Assembly: GCA_002167845.2 (NCBI GenBank)
Contig: NHBO02000005.1
Span: forward strand, 1 to 32,572
Origin: Phycisphaera sp. TMED9
Lineage (GTDB): Bacteria > Planctomycetota > Phycisphaerae > Phycisphaerales > SM1A02
DNA length: 32,572 nt
Direction of reading: 5' to 3'
Part shown: in pieces, positions 23,323 to 29,890 of the stretch
Position numbering within the stretch: the stretch's first letter is position 1
How the letters are laid out: every line of letters begins with the position of its first letter
Position numbers and translations under genes: made by a program
Notes under the pieces: model-generated
The model's database searches: none
The model's input: only the letters and a program-made list of their open reading frames with translations
Told to the model about the DNA's origin: nothing

Positions 23323-24462
23323 TCAGAGTCCTCGACCACCACCGCCGCCACGCCCGCTGTTCCCGCCCCGGCGACCACTGCCTCGGTTTCCCCGACGCAT
23401 GTCACCGATCTGGTCCTTGATACCCTCGATCTGAAGTTCGAGTTGCAGGATGCTCATTCCGTAGTCCTGCTGCCAGCGAGCAGCGACCGCGGGATACTGC
23501 TTGCAGGCCCGGAGGATTCTCTCGAGGTCGGTCTTGGCCGCACCGAGATAACGAATCGCCTCGTCGCCGCTCGCCCAGCCAAGCTTCTGCTGGGCATCGG
23601 CGTACCACGACTTGCAGCGATCGAAGGTGCGACGCCAGTCTTCGACGTACTTCTCGACCATGTCCTTGCCGCTCTCGACTTCGTCGTACTCGCGATACCC
23701 GAGCAGGAACATCAGGTCGTCGAGATTCTCGACGGTACCCTCCGAAAGACCCATGTCCTCGGCGAGACTCGCGCTGAAGTTGGCGACGCCTTCGTCATTG
23801 GAATCGACGACCCACTGTCCGGCGGTGTCGTTCGTCCAGGTCACCTTGCGTCCCTTGAAGCTCGCGCTCAACGCGTACTCAGGCCGCATCATCGCCCAGC
23901 CGATTTCCAGCGGATAACCGCCGAGTTGGAGAAAACCATTGCCCATGCCGACCCAGGCGTTGAGCATCTTCGATGCCACGTCGGGGTCACTCCATCCCGC
24001 CGCCATGCTGGAGACCCGGGCGAGTCCCCAGAGCCGGGCGCCGTCGGACATGTACATCTCGGGCCATGACAACGCGAGCAGACTTCCCAGACCGACCGAA
24101 TCCTCGACCCACATCACCTGCCGTGCATCAAGCTTCTGATGCAACGCGCGGGCGAGGTCTCGATATTCGCCGATCTTGGCCAGGCCGAACTCGCGGCGAT
24201 CATCGTTGCCGGCGAGATAGAAGTTGTTGTCGATGTCCGCGGACTTGAGTTGATAGACGATCACGTCCGGATTGACCTTCAGCGCGTCTTCAATCACCTC
24301 GTCATAGATCGAGGGGTGGATGTCCGTTCCCATCTGGCCGCTCATCGGCACGACGTAGACGACCGGAACTCGGTTGTCGGAGGCGCTGGCCACCGCTGGA
24401 AAAGAGACTGCAAAGCCTGCGATGGCGATGCCGGCCATGGAAATGGACTTCTTCAAGGACAT
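23323..24462 (-). CDS. Secreted ClpP-fold-like protein, probably without catalytic serine
   Basis: 379 residues, signal peptide 1-28 (ISMAGIAIAGFAVSFPAVAS). The following VPVVYVVPMSGQMGTDIHPS, then VNPDVIVYQLKSADIDNNF and QVMWVEDSVGLGSLLALSW, PEMYMSDGARLWG, run parallel to its neighbour's protease domain. Where the neighbour has NSPGG this protein has KSADI, and the Ser222 position falls on Gly124, so it looks like a pseudo-protease. The C-terminal part (230-355) is helical with many Tyr/Trp/Lys, and the end is a Gly/Arg tail (RGSGRRGGNSGRGGGGGRG). ATG 24462 has GGAG 6 nt upstream. Likely cotranscribed with the downstream active-type paralogue. Homology is inferred by eye. Confidence 0.65.
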   Translation of the reverse strand: MSLKKSISMAGIAIAGFAVSFPAVASASDNRVPVVYVVPMSGQMGTDIHPSIYDEVIEDALKVNPDVIVYQLKSADIDNNFYLAGNDDRREFGLAKIGEYRDLARALHQKLDARQVMWVEDSVGLGSLLALSWPEMYMSDGARLWGLARVSSMAAGWSDPDVASKMLNAWVGMGNGFLQLGGYPLEIGWAMMRPEYALSASFKGRKVTWTNDTAGQWVVDSNDEGVANFSASLAEDMGLSEGTVENLDDLMFLLGYREYDEVESGKDMVEKYVEDWRRTFDRCKSWYADAQQKLGWASGDEAIRYLGAAKTDLERILRACKQYPAVAARWQQDYGMSILQLELQIEGIKDQIGDMRRGNRGSGRRGGNSGRGGGGGRGL

Positions 24463-24629
24463 GCTGGACTCCGGGTAGGACTGCCTCGGGAATGAGAAAG
24501 TCGATTCTTGATTACAGGAGAAGTGAATCCTGCAACGTTGAGGATATCAAGTAGACGATCGTCGGCTTCATTTTGTTCCGCTGAGCACGAATTTATTCGT
24601 AGCCTGCGGTCCTGGCCCATCTGAGTGCC
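24463..24629. other. AT-richer intergenic region, probable promoter of the ClpP-fold gene pair
   Basis: Clearly less GC-rich than the surroundings. Minus-strand TGTAAT (24516-24511) is a 5/6 -10 match about 50 nt before the 24462 ATG, but the -35 at normal spacing is poor. The palindrome ACGAATTTATTCGT (24588-24601) is a small hairpin that could mark the end of the cca transcript; it lacks a T-run. Confidence 0.3.
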
Positions 24630-25868
24630 TCAATCGGCCTTCACGTCTCTCGAACCGAGATCCAGAGTCGCTCGTGCCAGATCCAACGCCTCTTCCAGCG
24701 TGTGCACCCGCCCCTCCAGTTGGGCGTCATACACCGAGAACAAAACTCGTCCGAAGGCGGGCCCGGGCGAGATTCCCGCCTCAATCAGATCATCACCGCG
24801 GAGCAGCGGGGTCGGCGCGAGGCCTGTTTTCCGCAGTTCTTCGACGGAATCCCGGATCTCGACCGCCAGTTCAGGGCGTTCGATCTTCACCAGGCCAAGG
24901 CTGCGATCGAACAGCCGACTGGAGGCAAGCCTCTTGCGGCCGGCCACGGCGAAGCCGCTCCAATCCTCCAGAATCCGCCGCCGCGTCTTCAGCAACTCCG
25001 CGACATCCAAGCGCTCCTCATTGGAGAGAACGAGATGCTCACCGAGTCGCTCGACCATGTGGGTGGGCGATGCCCGATCCAACTCCCACGCCACGAGCGC
25101 ATCAATCCACTCCACCTTCGCGGGGAAGCCCGCCAGAAGATCGAATCTTCGGGCTCCGGTTCGAGAATCACCGAGAATCGTGCGGTCGAGCCCGGTCGAC
25201 TCCGCCAACCGTGCGGCGATGACTCTTCCGGGATCGGCGAGCATTCTCCGCAGTTCGTGACCCACCCGCTCACGACTCACGCCCGCCAGGCGATCCGCCC
25301 GTGCCGTGATCGCGGCTTCGGTCGCCGGGTCGATGGCGAGATCGAATCTCGCCGCGAAACGAATCCCCCGCAACATCCGGAGCCGGTCCTCCTCGAACCG
25401 ATCCTCAGGCTCGCCGATCGCTCGGAGCAGTCGCTGATCGAGATCATCCCGACCACCGACGAAATCAACGACCGCCCCGCTGACCGGATGCTCGAAGATT
25501 CCGTTGATCGTGAAATCCCGTCGAAGTGCATCGGCCTCCGCGGAACCGAAACTGACGCGACCCGGACGACGGCCGTCCTCGTAGGCGAAATCCGAGCGGA
25601 AGGTCGCGACTTCAAGCATGCGGCCGAGACTCGGAACCAGCATCACACCGAAACTCGCGCCGACGCCGCGGGCGGTTGGAAACAGCTCCAGGACTCGTTC
25701 CGGAACCGCCTCGGTCGCGATGTCGAAGTCCACCGGTTCGAGACCGAGCAGACGATCACGGACGCATCCTCCAGCGAAGTAGGTCTCGTGACCGTGCTCG
25801 ATCAGGACCTCCGCCACCGCCCGAGCGGCGGCTTTCGGCGTCACCGATGGGTCGTTCCGCCGGCTCAC
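24630..25868 (-). CDS. cca: CCA tRNA nucleotidyltransferase / poly(A) polymerase family protein
   Basis: 412 residues, class II nucleotidyltransferase. The catalytic head is FAGGCVRDRLLGLEPVDFDI (31-50), with the GGxVRD loop and Asp47/Asp49. RRDFTINGIF and the GGRDDLDQRLLRAIG strand follow, then EDRFEEDRLRMLRGIRFAAR, the family's ribose/base-recognition motif. The helical tail is of normal length. It probably adds CCA to tRNA 3' ends, needed since the tRNA-Ser gene in this window does not encode CCA; poly(A) polymerase activity cannot be excluded. GTG 25868 overlaps the plsC stop by 4 nt (GTGA), so I prefer it to the upstream ATG 25952, which would lie inside plsC. Confidence 0.92.
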   Translation of the reverse strand: MSRRNDPSVTPKAAARAVAEVLIEHGHETYFAGGCVRDRLLGLEPVDFDIATEAVPERVLELFPTARGVGASFGVMLVPSLGRMLEVATFRSDFAYEDGRRPGRVSFGSAEADALRRDFTINGIFEHPVSGAVVDFVGGRDDLDQRLLRAIGEPEDRFEEDRLRMLRGIRFAARFDLAIDPATEAAITARADRLAGVSRERVGHELRRMLADPGRVIAARLAESTGLDRTILGDSRTGARRFDLLAGFPAKVEWIDALVAWELDRASPTHMVERLGEHLVLSNEERLDVAELLKTRRRILEDWSGFAVAGRKRLASSRLFDRSLGLVKIERPELAVEIRDSVEELRKTGLAPTPLLRGDDLIEAGISPGPAFGRVLFSVYDAQLEGRVHTLEEALDLARATLDLGSRDVKAD

Positions 25869-26599
25869 GGCGCGGACTCCGAAATCGCCTGATCCGCGGG
25901 TCCGGGAGCCGGATAGTCCGGGCCGAATCTCGCGCGAAGCCGAGCCCGACATCGGAGACGAAGTTCATCGACCTCTTCCTCCAGCCGTTTCATCGCCGCC
26001 GGCACGCCGTCCGCGAGCAACTCCGCCGAGGTGATCGGTTCACCGGCTTCACATTCGATCGCGCGGCGCCATCGAGGCTTCGACCGATTCCTCGGCCATG
26101 CGTCGAACGCGCCGTCGATGCCGATGGGAATCACGATGGCATCCGCCCGCCTGAGCAAGAGGGCCACGCCGGACTTGAACGTCTTGACGGTTCCATCCGG
26201 CGTCCTGGTTCCTTCGGGATAGATCAACACACAGCGACCCGCCTGCAATTCGGAGATCGCCGCCCGCATCACCGCCTTGTCGCCGCCTCCACCGGAGACC
26301 GGCATGGCTCCCAGCGAGTGGATCAACCATCCGAACGGTCCTCGGAAGAGTGTCTCGCGAGCGAACGGACGAAACGGACGGTCGTTGATCAACGCGCCGT
26401 TGATCGCCGGATCGACGAAGGACTGATGATTCGAGAGATAGAGCAGTGGACCTTCGCGGGGGATTCGATCACGCCCGGTCACCCGAAGCCCGAAGGCCAC
26501 CCGGAGGAACCCTTCGCTGATCGACTGGCAGATGTCCCACCAGAACGTCGCGATCGCTCGTCGCCCCGGGGCACGCCGTGCGAATTGAAACCGCCTCAC
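25865..26599 (-). CDS. plsC: 1-acyl-sn-glycerol-3-phosphate acyltransferase
   Basis: 244 residues. It should transfer an acyl chain to lysophosphatidic acid to give phosphatidic acid at the inner membrane. The catalytic NHQSFVD motif (His58, Asp63) is the HX4D box, FARETLFRGPFGWLIHSLG holds motif II, YPEGTRTPDG (128-136) is the glycerophosphate-binding EGTR motif, and VIPIGIDGAFDAWP is motif IV. A hydrophobic N-terminal helix (ISEGFLRVAFGL) suits membrane attachment. ATG 26599 overlaps the cmk stop by 4 nt. The cmk-plsC pair is a common bacterial arrangement. Confidence 0.92.
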   Translation of the reverse strand: MRRFQFARRAPGRRAIATFWWDICQSISEGFLRVAFGLRVTGRDRIPREGPLLYLSNHQSFVDPAINGALINDRPFRPFARETLFRGPFGWLIHSLGAMPVSGGGGDKAVMRAAISELQAGRCVLIYPEGTRTPDGTVKTFKSGVALLLRRADAIVIPIGIDGAFDAWPRNRSKPRWRRAIECEAGEPITSAELLADGVPAAMKRLEEEVDELRLRCRARLRARFGPDYPAPGPADQAISESAP

Positions 26600-27351
26600 G
26601 ATCCGCCGCCCGAGTCTCGAGTCGCCTCCACGATTTCGACGATGCGATCGACGACCTCATCGAGCGTCAGCGAGTCCGTCTCGATCTCGACCGCGCCGTC
26701 CGGTTGAATCAGCGGGCCGTCGGCCCGCCCCGTATCGATGCGGTCCCGCGCCTCGATGCCGTGAAGCACCGCGTCCGGATCGACGTCGCGACCCATCGCC
26801 CGAAGTTGATCGACGCGTCGTTTCGCGCGGACGCCGCTCGAGGCGGTGAGGAAGAACCTCGCATCCGCGTCCGGGAAGACCACCGACCCCTGATCTCGAC
26901 CTTCGGTGACCAGCCTGGAGTGCAATGACGCGATCTCACGCTGCACGGCCACCAGTCGCGTCCGAACCTCGGGATGCGCGGCCACCACCGAAACGATCGA
27001 CTCGACTTCGCTTCCCCGGATCTCGTCGCCGAGATCACGTCCGTCCAACAAGACGTTCGCCGGCTCGACGTCGAAGTCCATCTCGATGTGATGGACTCCG
27101 ATGGCCGCGGCGATCTCGGCGCCGTCCTTCGGATCGATGCTCAGACGAATGGTGAGCAGCGCGGCGGCCCGGTACATGGCCCCGGTATCGAGCACCGTCA
27201 GGCTCAGTCGGGTGGCGACCATCCGTGCGACGCTTGACTTCCCGGTGCCTGCCGGACCATCGATCGTCACGATCAACCGACTCGAATCGGCGCGATCCGG
27301 ATCACCCGCGGCCTGGACGGAATCGTCTGATGACGCCGACATGACTTTCAT
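26596..27351 (-). CDS. cmk: Cytidylate kinase
   Basis: 251 residues. It phosphorylates (d)CMP with ATP. The P-loop DGPAGTGKSSVAR (31-43) is followed by DTGAMYRAAA. The CMP-specific DGRDLGDEIRGSEV then QGSVVFPDADARFFLTASS blocks are characteristic, and RAKRRVDQL is the lid. Residues 1-24 are a polar extension. The start at ATG 27351 overlaps the upstream stop by 4 nt; ATG 27342 (Met4) is an alternative. Second gene of a four-gene operon ending in cca. Confidence 0.93.
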   Translation of the reverse strand: MKVMSASSDDSVQAAGDPDRADSSRLIVTIDGPAGTGKSSVARMVATRLSLTVLDTGAMYRAAALLTIRLSIDPKDGAEIAAAIGVHHIEMDFDVEPANVLLDGRDLGDEIRGSEVESIVSVVAAHPEVRTRLVAVQREIASLHSRLVTEGRDQGSVVFPDADARFFLTASSGVRAKRRVDQLRAMGRDVDPDAVLHGIEARDRIDTGRADGPLIQPDGAVEIETDSLTLDEVVDRIVEIVEATRDSGGGS

Positions 27352-28172
27352 TCACCCTCCGCGTGGGATTCCAACCCCTTCTCCAACAGTTCTCGAGCCT
27401 CGATGATCGCCTTGGCGGCATGCTTTCCACCGGCATGGTCCAGAGAGATCGCATGCTGGTAGCCGACGGCGAGAACCGCCTGAAGGCCTTCGACCAGGTC
27501 GTACGGGGATTTGTCCTTGGACGGCGTCGCGGGCTTTCCACCAAGCTTGGCACCTCCGACGGTCGCGATGATGGTGCCGGCATACGGCGCCAACCGACGA
27601 AGATTGCCGGCGAAGTCCCCGGAATCGTGTGCGACTCGGAAGTCCGGGAGCGATCCGATCCGGAATCCGCCGATCTTCTTGATCAGCTCGGTCAGTCGAT
27701 CCGGCTTCTCCGTGATCCCGGGTTGAGACTGAATCAACAGATTCACATCCTGCCGATCGATTCGCTGCATGATCTCCCGGAGGCTCGCGGCGGCGAGATC
27801 GAAACAATCCCCCTTGTCGGCCCCGCTGCAGGAAATCCCCAGATTGGCACATCCCAGCATGCTTGCCGCTCTGGCCAATCGACCGATGCGGTCGGACGCC
27901 GCCGCCCGGATCGCTGGATCGGTGCTTCCCAACTCGAAGGGCGCCTCCTCATAGAGGAGCAGAGAGGGGCATCGGGCTCGATCGGCCTCATCCCGAATCC
28001 GCTCGAGGGCGGTGGAATCCCGGCCGGCGAGAAGCGATGCGGGAATCGAAAGCCCCCGAACCCCGAGTTCGCCGACCGCGAACGCCGGCATGTCGACGAG
28101 ATCGAGTGCGTCATCAGACGACTCCAATCTCCCCCGAAAAGCGGCCGCGGAGACCGTCACAAGCAGTTGCAT
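27348..28172 (-). CDS. Sugar phosphate isomerase/epimerase-like TIM-barrel protein
   Basis: About 274 residues. The pattern fits a xylose-isomerase-like (AP endonuclease 2) TIM barrel: a strand with AVGELGVRGLSIPASLL, a CPSLLLYEE strand, MLGCANLGISCSG, DVNLLIQSQPGITEKPDRL and a substrate-side FRVAHDSGDF, then GYQHAISLDHAGG near the end. Metal ligands are not all clear, so enzyme activity is uncertain. The start is ambiguous: ATG 28172 is used; TTG 28181, 8 nt after GGAGG, is attractive; and TTG 28196 is also in frame. First gene of the cmk-plsC-cca operon, to which it is coupled by ATGA. The biological link to that operon is not evident. Confidence 0.72.
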   Translation of the reverse strand: MQLLVTVSAAAFRGRLESSDDALDLVDMPAFAVGELGVRGLSIPASLLAGRDSTALERIRDEADRARCPSLLLYEEAPFELGSTDPAIRAAASDRIGRLARAASMLGCANLGISCSGADKGDCFDLAAASLREIMQRIDRQDVNLLIQSQPGITEKPDRLTELIKKIGGFRIGSLPDFRVAHDSGDFAGNLRRLAPYAGTIIATVGGAKLGGKPATPSKDKSPYDLVEGLQAVLAVGYQHAISLDHAGGKHAAKAIIEARELLEKGLESHAEGE

Positions 28173-28332
28173 CTGGGCCAAGAACCGAACCTCCAAGGGA
28201 CCATCGGGGTCAAACGGAAGTTCGGAGTGTACCGGAGCAGCCCCCTCGGCCCGCAGCCGGGATCAAGGCGACCGGATCGGCGGCGAGGCCCTGAGGGTCC
28301 CCGCCTCCGGAATCCTTCGCCCGACGGGTACT

Positions 28333-28368
28333 GAAAAGAAAGTGCCGGCCTTGAAGACCGACACTTTC
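28333..28368 (-). terminator. Orphan minus-strand terminator hairpin
   Basis: GAAAGTG (28338-28344) pairs with CACTTTC (28362-28368), extended by CGG/CCG after one mismatch, with TTGAA in the loop. On the minus strand the stem runs into CTTTCTTTTC. It resembles the two other minus-strand terminators in the window but has no annotated gene upstream. Confidence 0.5.
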
Positions 28369-28520
28369 CAGAGGGGAGAAAGATCAATGGGAGGGAATGC
28401 CGCTTTCGGCACTCGATTCGAACGATGCGGGAATCTAGCCCGCCATGCGGCCGAGGAACAGGCCCAGTTCCCTTCTTGGACCCTGAATGGGGTATGAACC
28501 TACCCCGCCATCGGCAGGAT
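28338..28520 (-). ncRNA. Candidate structured small RNA ending in a terminator hairpin
   Basis: Reading the minus strand, the hairpins are GGGGTA/TACCCC (28506-28489), GGAAC/GTTCC (28471-28455), GCGGG/CCCGC (28443-28427), TGCCG/CGGCA (28411-28398), then the long stem 28368-28338 followed by TTTTC. No gene on this strand explains the terminator. The pattern does not match SRP RNA, tmRNA, RNase P RNA or a glycine riboswitch that I know. The 5' end is not defined and no clear promoter is visible, so this is only a proposal. Confidence 0.3.
28431..28511. repeat. Imperfect 16-bp direct repeat, 65-bp spacing
   Basis: GAATCTAGCCCGCCAT (28431-28446) and GAACCTACCCCGCCAT (28496-28511) differ at two positions. 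Each copy supplies the loop and 3' arm of one hairpin in the candidate RNA. Confidence 0.6.
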
Positions 28521-28560
28521 CCAGCCACCCCCGATGAAGGACCCGACCGCTCGAGATCGG

Positions 28561-28566
28561 TATGAT
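28561..28566 (+). promoter_or_regulatory. Candidate -10 element for gcvH
   Basis: TATGAT (5/6 to consensus) lies 87 nt before the gcvH ATG. The -35 at 17-nt spacing (AGGACC) is poor. No glycine-riboswitch motif is seen in the resulting leader. Confidence 0.25.
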
Positions 28567-28652
28567 TCGCCGTCGGCCGGTGGGCGACTCGCGCCACCTC
28601 CAGCCGAACCCTGAATCCTCGAATCCACTTCCCAGAGCCCGGATCCAATCCC

Positions 28653-29030
28653 ATGTCCAGCCCCGCCGACCGACGCTACTCCGAGTCCCACGAATGGTTC
28701 CTCGTCGAGGGCGATCAGGTCACGATCGGAATCACGACGCATGCCACCGATGCCTTGACCGACATCACCTACGTCGAGATGAAGGCCGCCGGCGCGACGC
28801 TCGCAGCCGGTGACTCCGCGGGCGAGGTCGAGTCGGTGAAGACGACCAGCGACGTCTACACCGCGGTCGCAGGCGAGGTCTCCGAGGCCAATACCGCCGT
28901 GGTGGACGACCCTTCCCTGGTGAACAGCGACCCGTTCGGCGAAGGCTGGCTGGTCCGCATCAAGACCGCGGACACCGGCCCGCTTGAAAGCCTGATGGAC
29001 GCGGCCGCCTACGACCAGATGAATGGATGA
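28653..29030 (+). CDS. gcvH: Glycine cleavage system H protein
   Basis: 125 residues. The lipoyl carrier of the glycine cleavage complex, shuttling the aminomethyl group between the P, T and L proteins. YSESHEWF (9-16) is the conserved start; TIGITTHATDALTDITYVEM follows, and the lipoylation site is Lys63 in GEVESVKTTSDVYTAVAGEV. The end, DPFGEGWLVRIK, is typical. No gcvT or gcvP lies in the window, so the other components must be elsewhere. ATG 28653 is the natural start by length. Confidence 0.92.
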   Translation: MSSPADRRYSESHEWFLVEGDQVTIGITTHATDALTDITYVEMKAAGATLAAGDSAGEVESVKTTSDVYTAVAGEVSEANTAVVDDPSLVNSDPFGEGWLVRIKTADTGPLESLMDAAAYDQMNG

Positions 29031-29116
29031 ATGATTGATCGAAGCGGGTCACCGACGATCAGTCGTGATGGCGACGTGATCGCATCCAGACCCAGCCTTC
29101 GACGAAAAGAACATCC

Positions 29117-29890
29117 GTGACCCAATCCGCCCCCAAGACGATGAACTCGGAATTCTGCGGGATCGAGATCCGTGGACTCCGCAAGTCCTTCGTGCTCGGA
29201 GAACGCCGGGTGGAGGCCGTGCGGGGGATCGATCTCGATCTCCACGAACCCGGCCTCTGCGCGATCATGGGGCCCAGTGGCAGCGGAAAGTCCACGCTTC
29301 TGCATCTTCTAGGCGGCCTGGATCGACCCGACGAAGGCACGATTCGCGTCGGAGATTCCCAAATCGACTCCATGAACGAAAAGGACCTCACGGCCTTTCG
29401 TCGGCGGGGCCTCGGCATCGTCTTCCAGCAGTTCAACCTGTTGGCGTCGATGACGGCGTTGCAGAACGTCTCGCTCCCCGGTGTGCTCGACGGCGGCAAC
29501 CCGCGGGAGATCGAGGACCGAGCCAAGTCGCTCCTCGACGAACTGGGACTCGGCGACCGAATGAATCATCGCCCGGATGCACTCTCCGGCGGCGAACAAC
29601 AACGAGTGGCGATCGCACGGGCATTGCTCTTCGCTCCACCGGTTCTCCTCGCGGACGAACCGACCGGGGCGCTGGACAGCGCGGCCAGCGATCGCCTCTG
29701 GCGACTGTTGGACGAGCTCGGCACGTCACGCCGGGTCCTGATCGTGATGGTCACGCACGAGCCTTCCGCGGCGACCCATTGTCGCCGGGTCGTCGTGCTC
29801 CAGGATGGAACGATCGCCGACGACTTCCAGACGGAAGGAATGGATGAAGCCCAGCTGGCACATCGCGCAACACGTCCTGTTCGGGCATAG
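29117..29890 (+). CDS. LolD/MacB-type ABC transporter ATP-binding protein
   Basis: 257 residues. Walker A GPSGSGKST (52-60), Q-loop IVFQQFNLL (101-109), signature LSGGEQQRVAIARAL (156-170), Walker B VLLADEPTGALD (176-187) and the H-loop VTHEPS are complete. The subfamily is the one pairing with FtsX/MacB/LolC-type permeases, used in lipoprotein release, macrolide or peptide export or membrane stress signalling. GTG 29117 is the frame start; ATG 29141 (MNSEF) is an alternative, and neither has a good Shine-Dalgarno sequence. The 3' end overlaps the permease gene by 47 nt. Confidence 0.92.
   Translation: MTQSAPKTMNSEFCGIEIRGLRKSFVLGERRVEAVRGIDLDLHEPGLCAIMGPSGSGKSTLLHLLGGLDRPDEGTIRVGDSQIDSMNEKDLTAFRRRGLGIVFQQFNLLASMTALQNVSLPGVLDGGNPREIEDRAKSLLDELGLGDRMNHRPDALSGGEQQRVAIARALLFAPPVLLADEPTGALDSAASDRLWRLLDELGTSRRVLIVMVTHEPSAATHCRRVVVLQDGTIADDFQTEGMDEAQLAHRATRPVRA

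Larger units (their letters stand above)
28173..28652. other. Gene-free region rich in hairpins between divergent operons
   Basis: Lies between the minus-strand sugar-isomerase-like gene and gcvH. No convincing CDS on either strand. It holds five hairpins between 28338 and 28506, described as a candidate RNA, a minus-strand terminator, and a TATGAT (28561-28566) that may be the gcvH -10. The remaining sequence shows nothing else I can name. Confidence 0.6.

Noticed and set aside
28436-28540. Minus-strand frame ending ELGLFLGRMAG then stop
   Set aside because: The peptide looks protein-like but has no ATG, GTG or TTG start in a plausible place, and the 16-bp repeat explains the repeated MAG-stop.
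28500-28652. Glycine riboswitch upstream of gcvH
   Set aside because: The conserved glycine-aptamer core and paired aptamers were not seen; only short unrelated hairpins are present.
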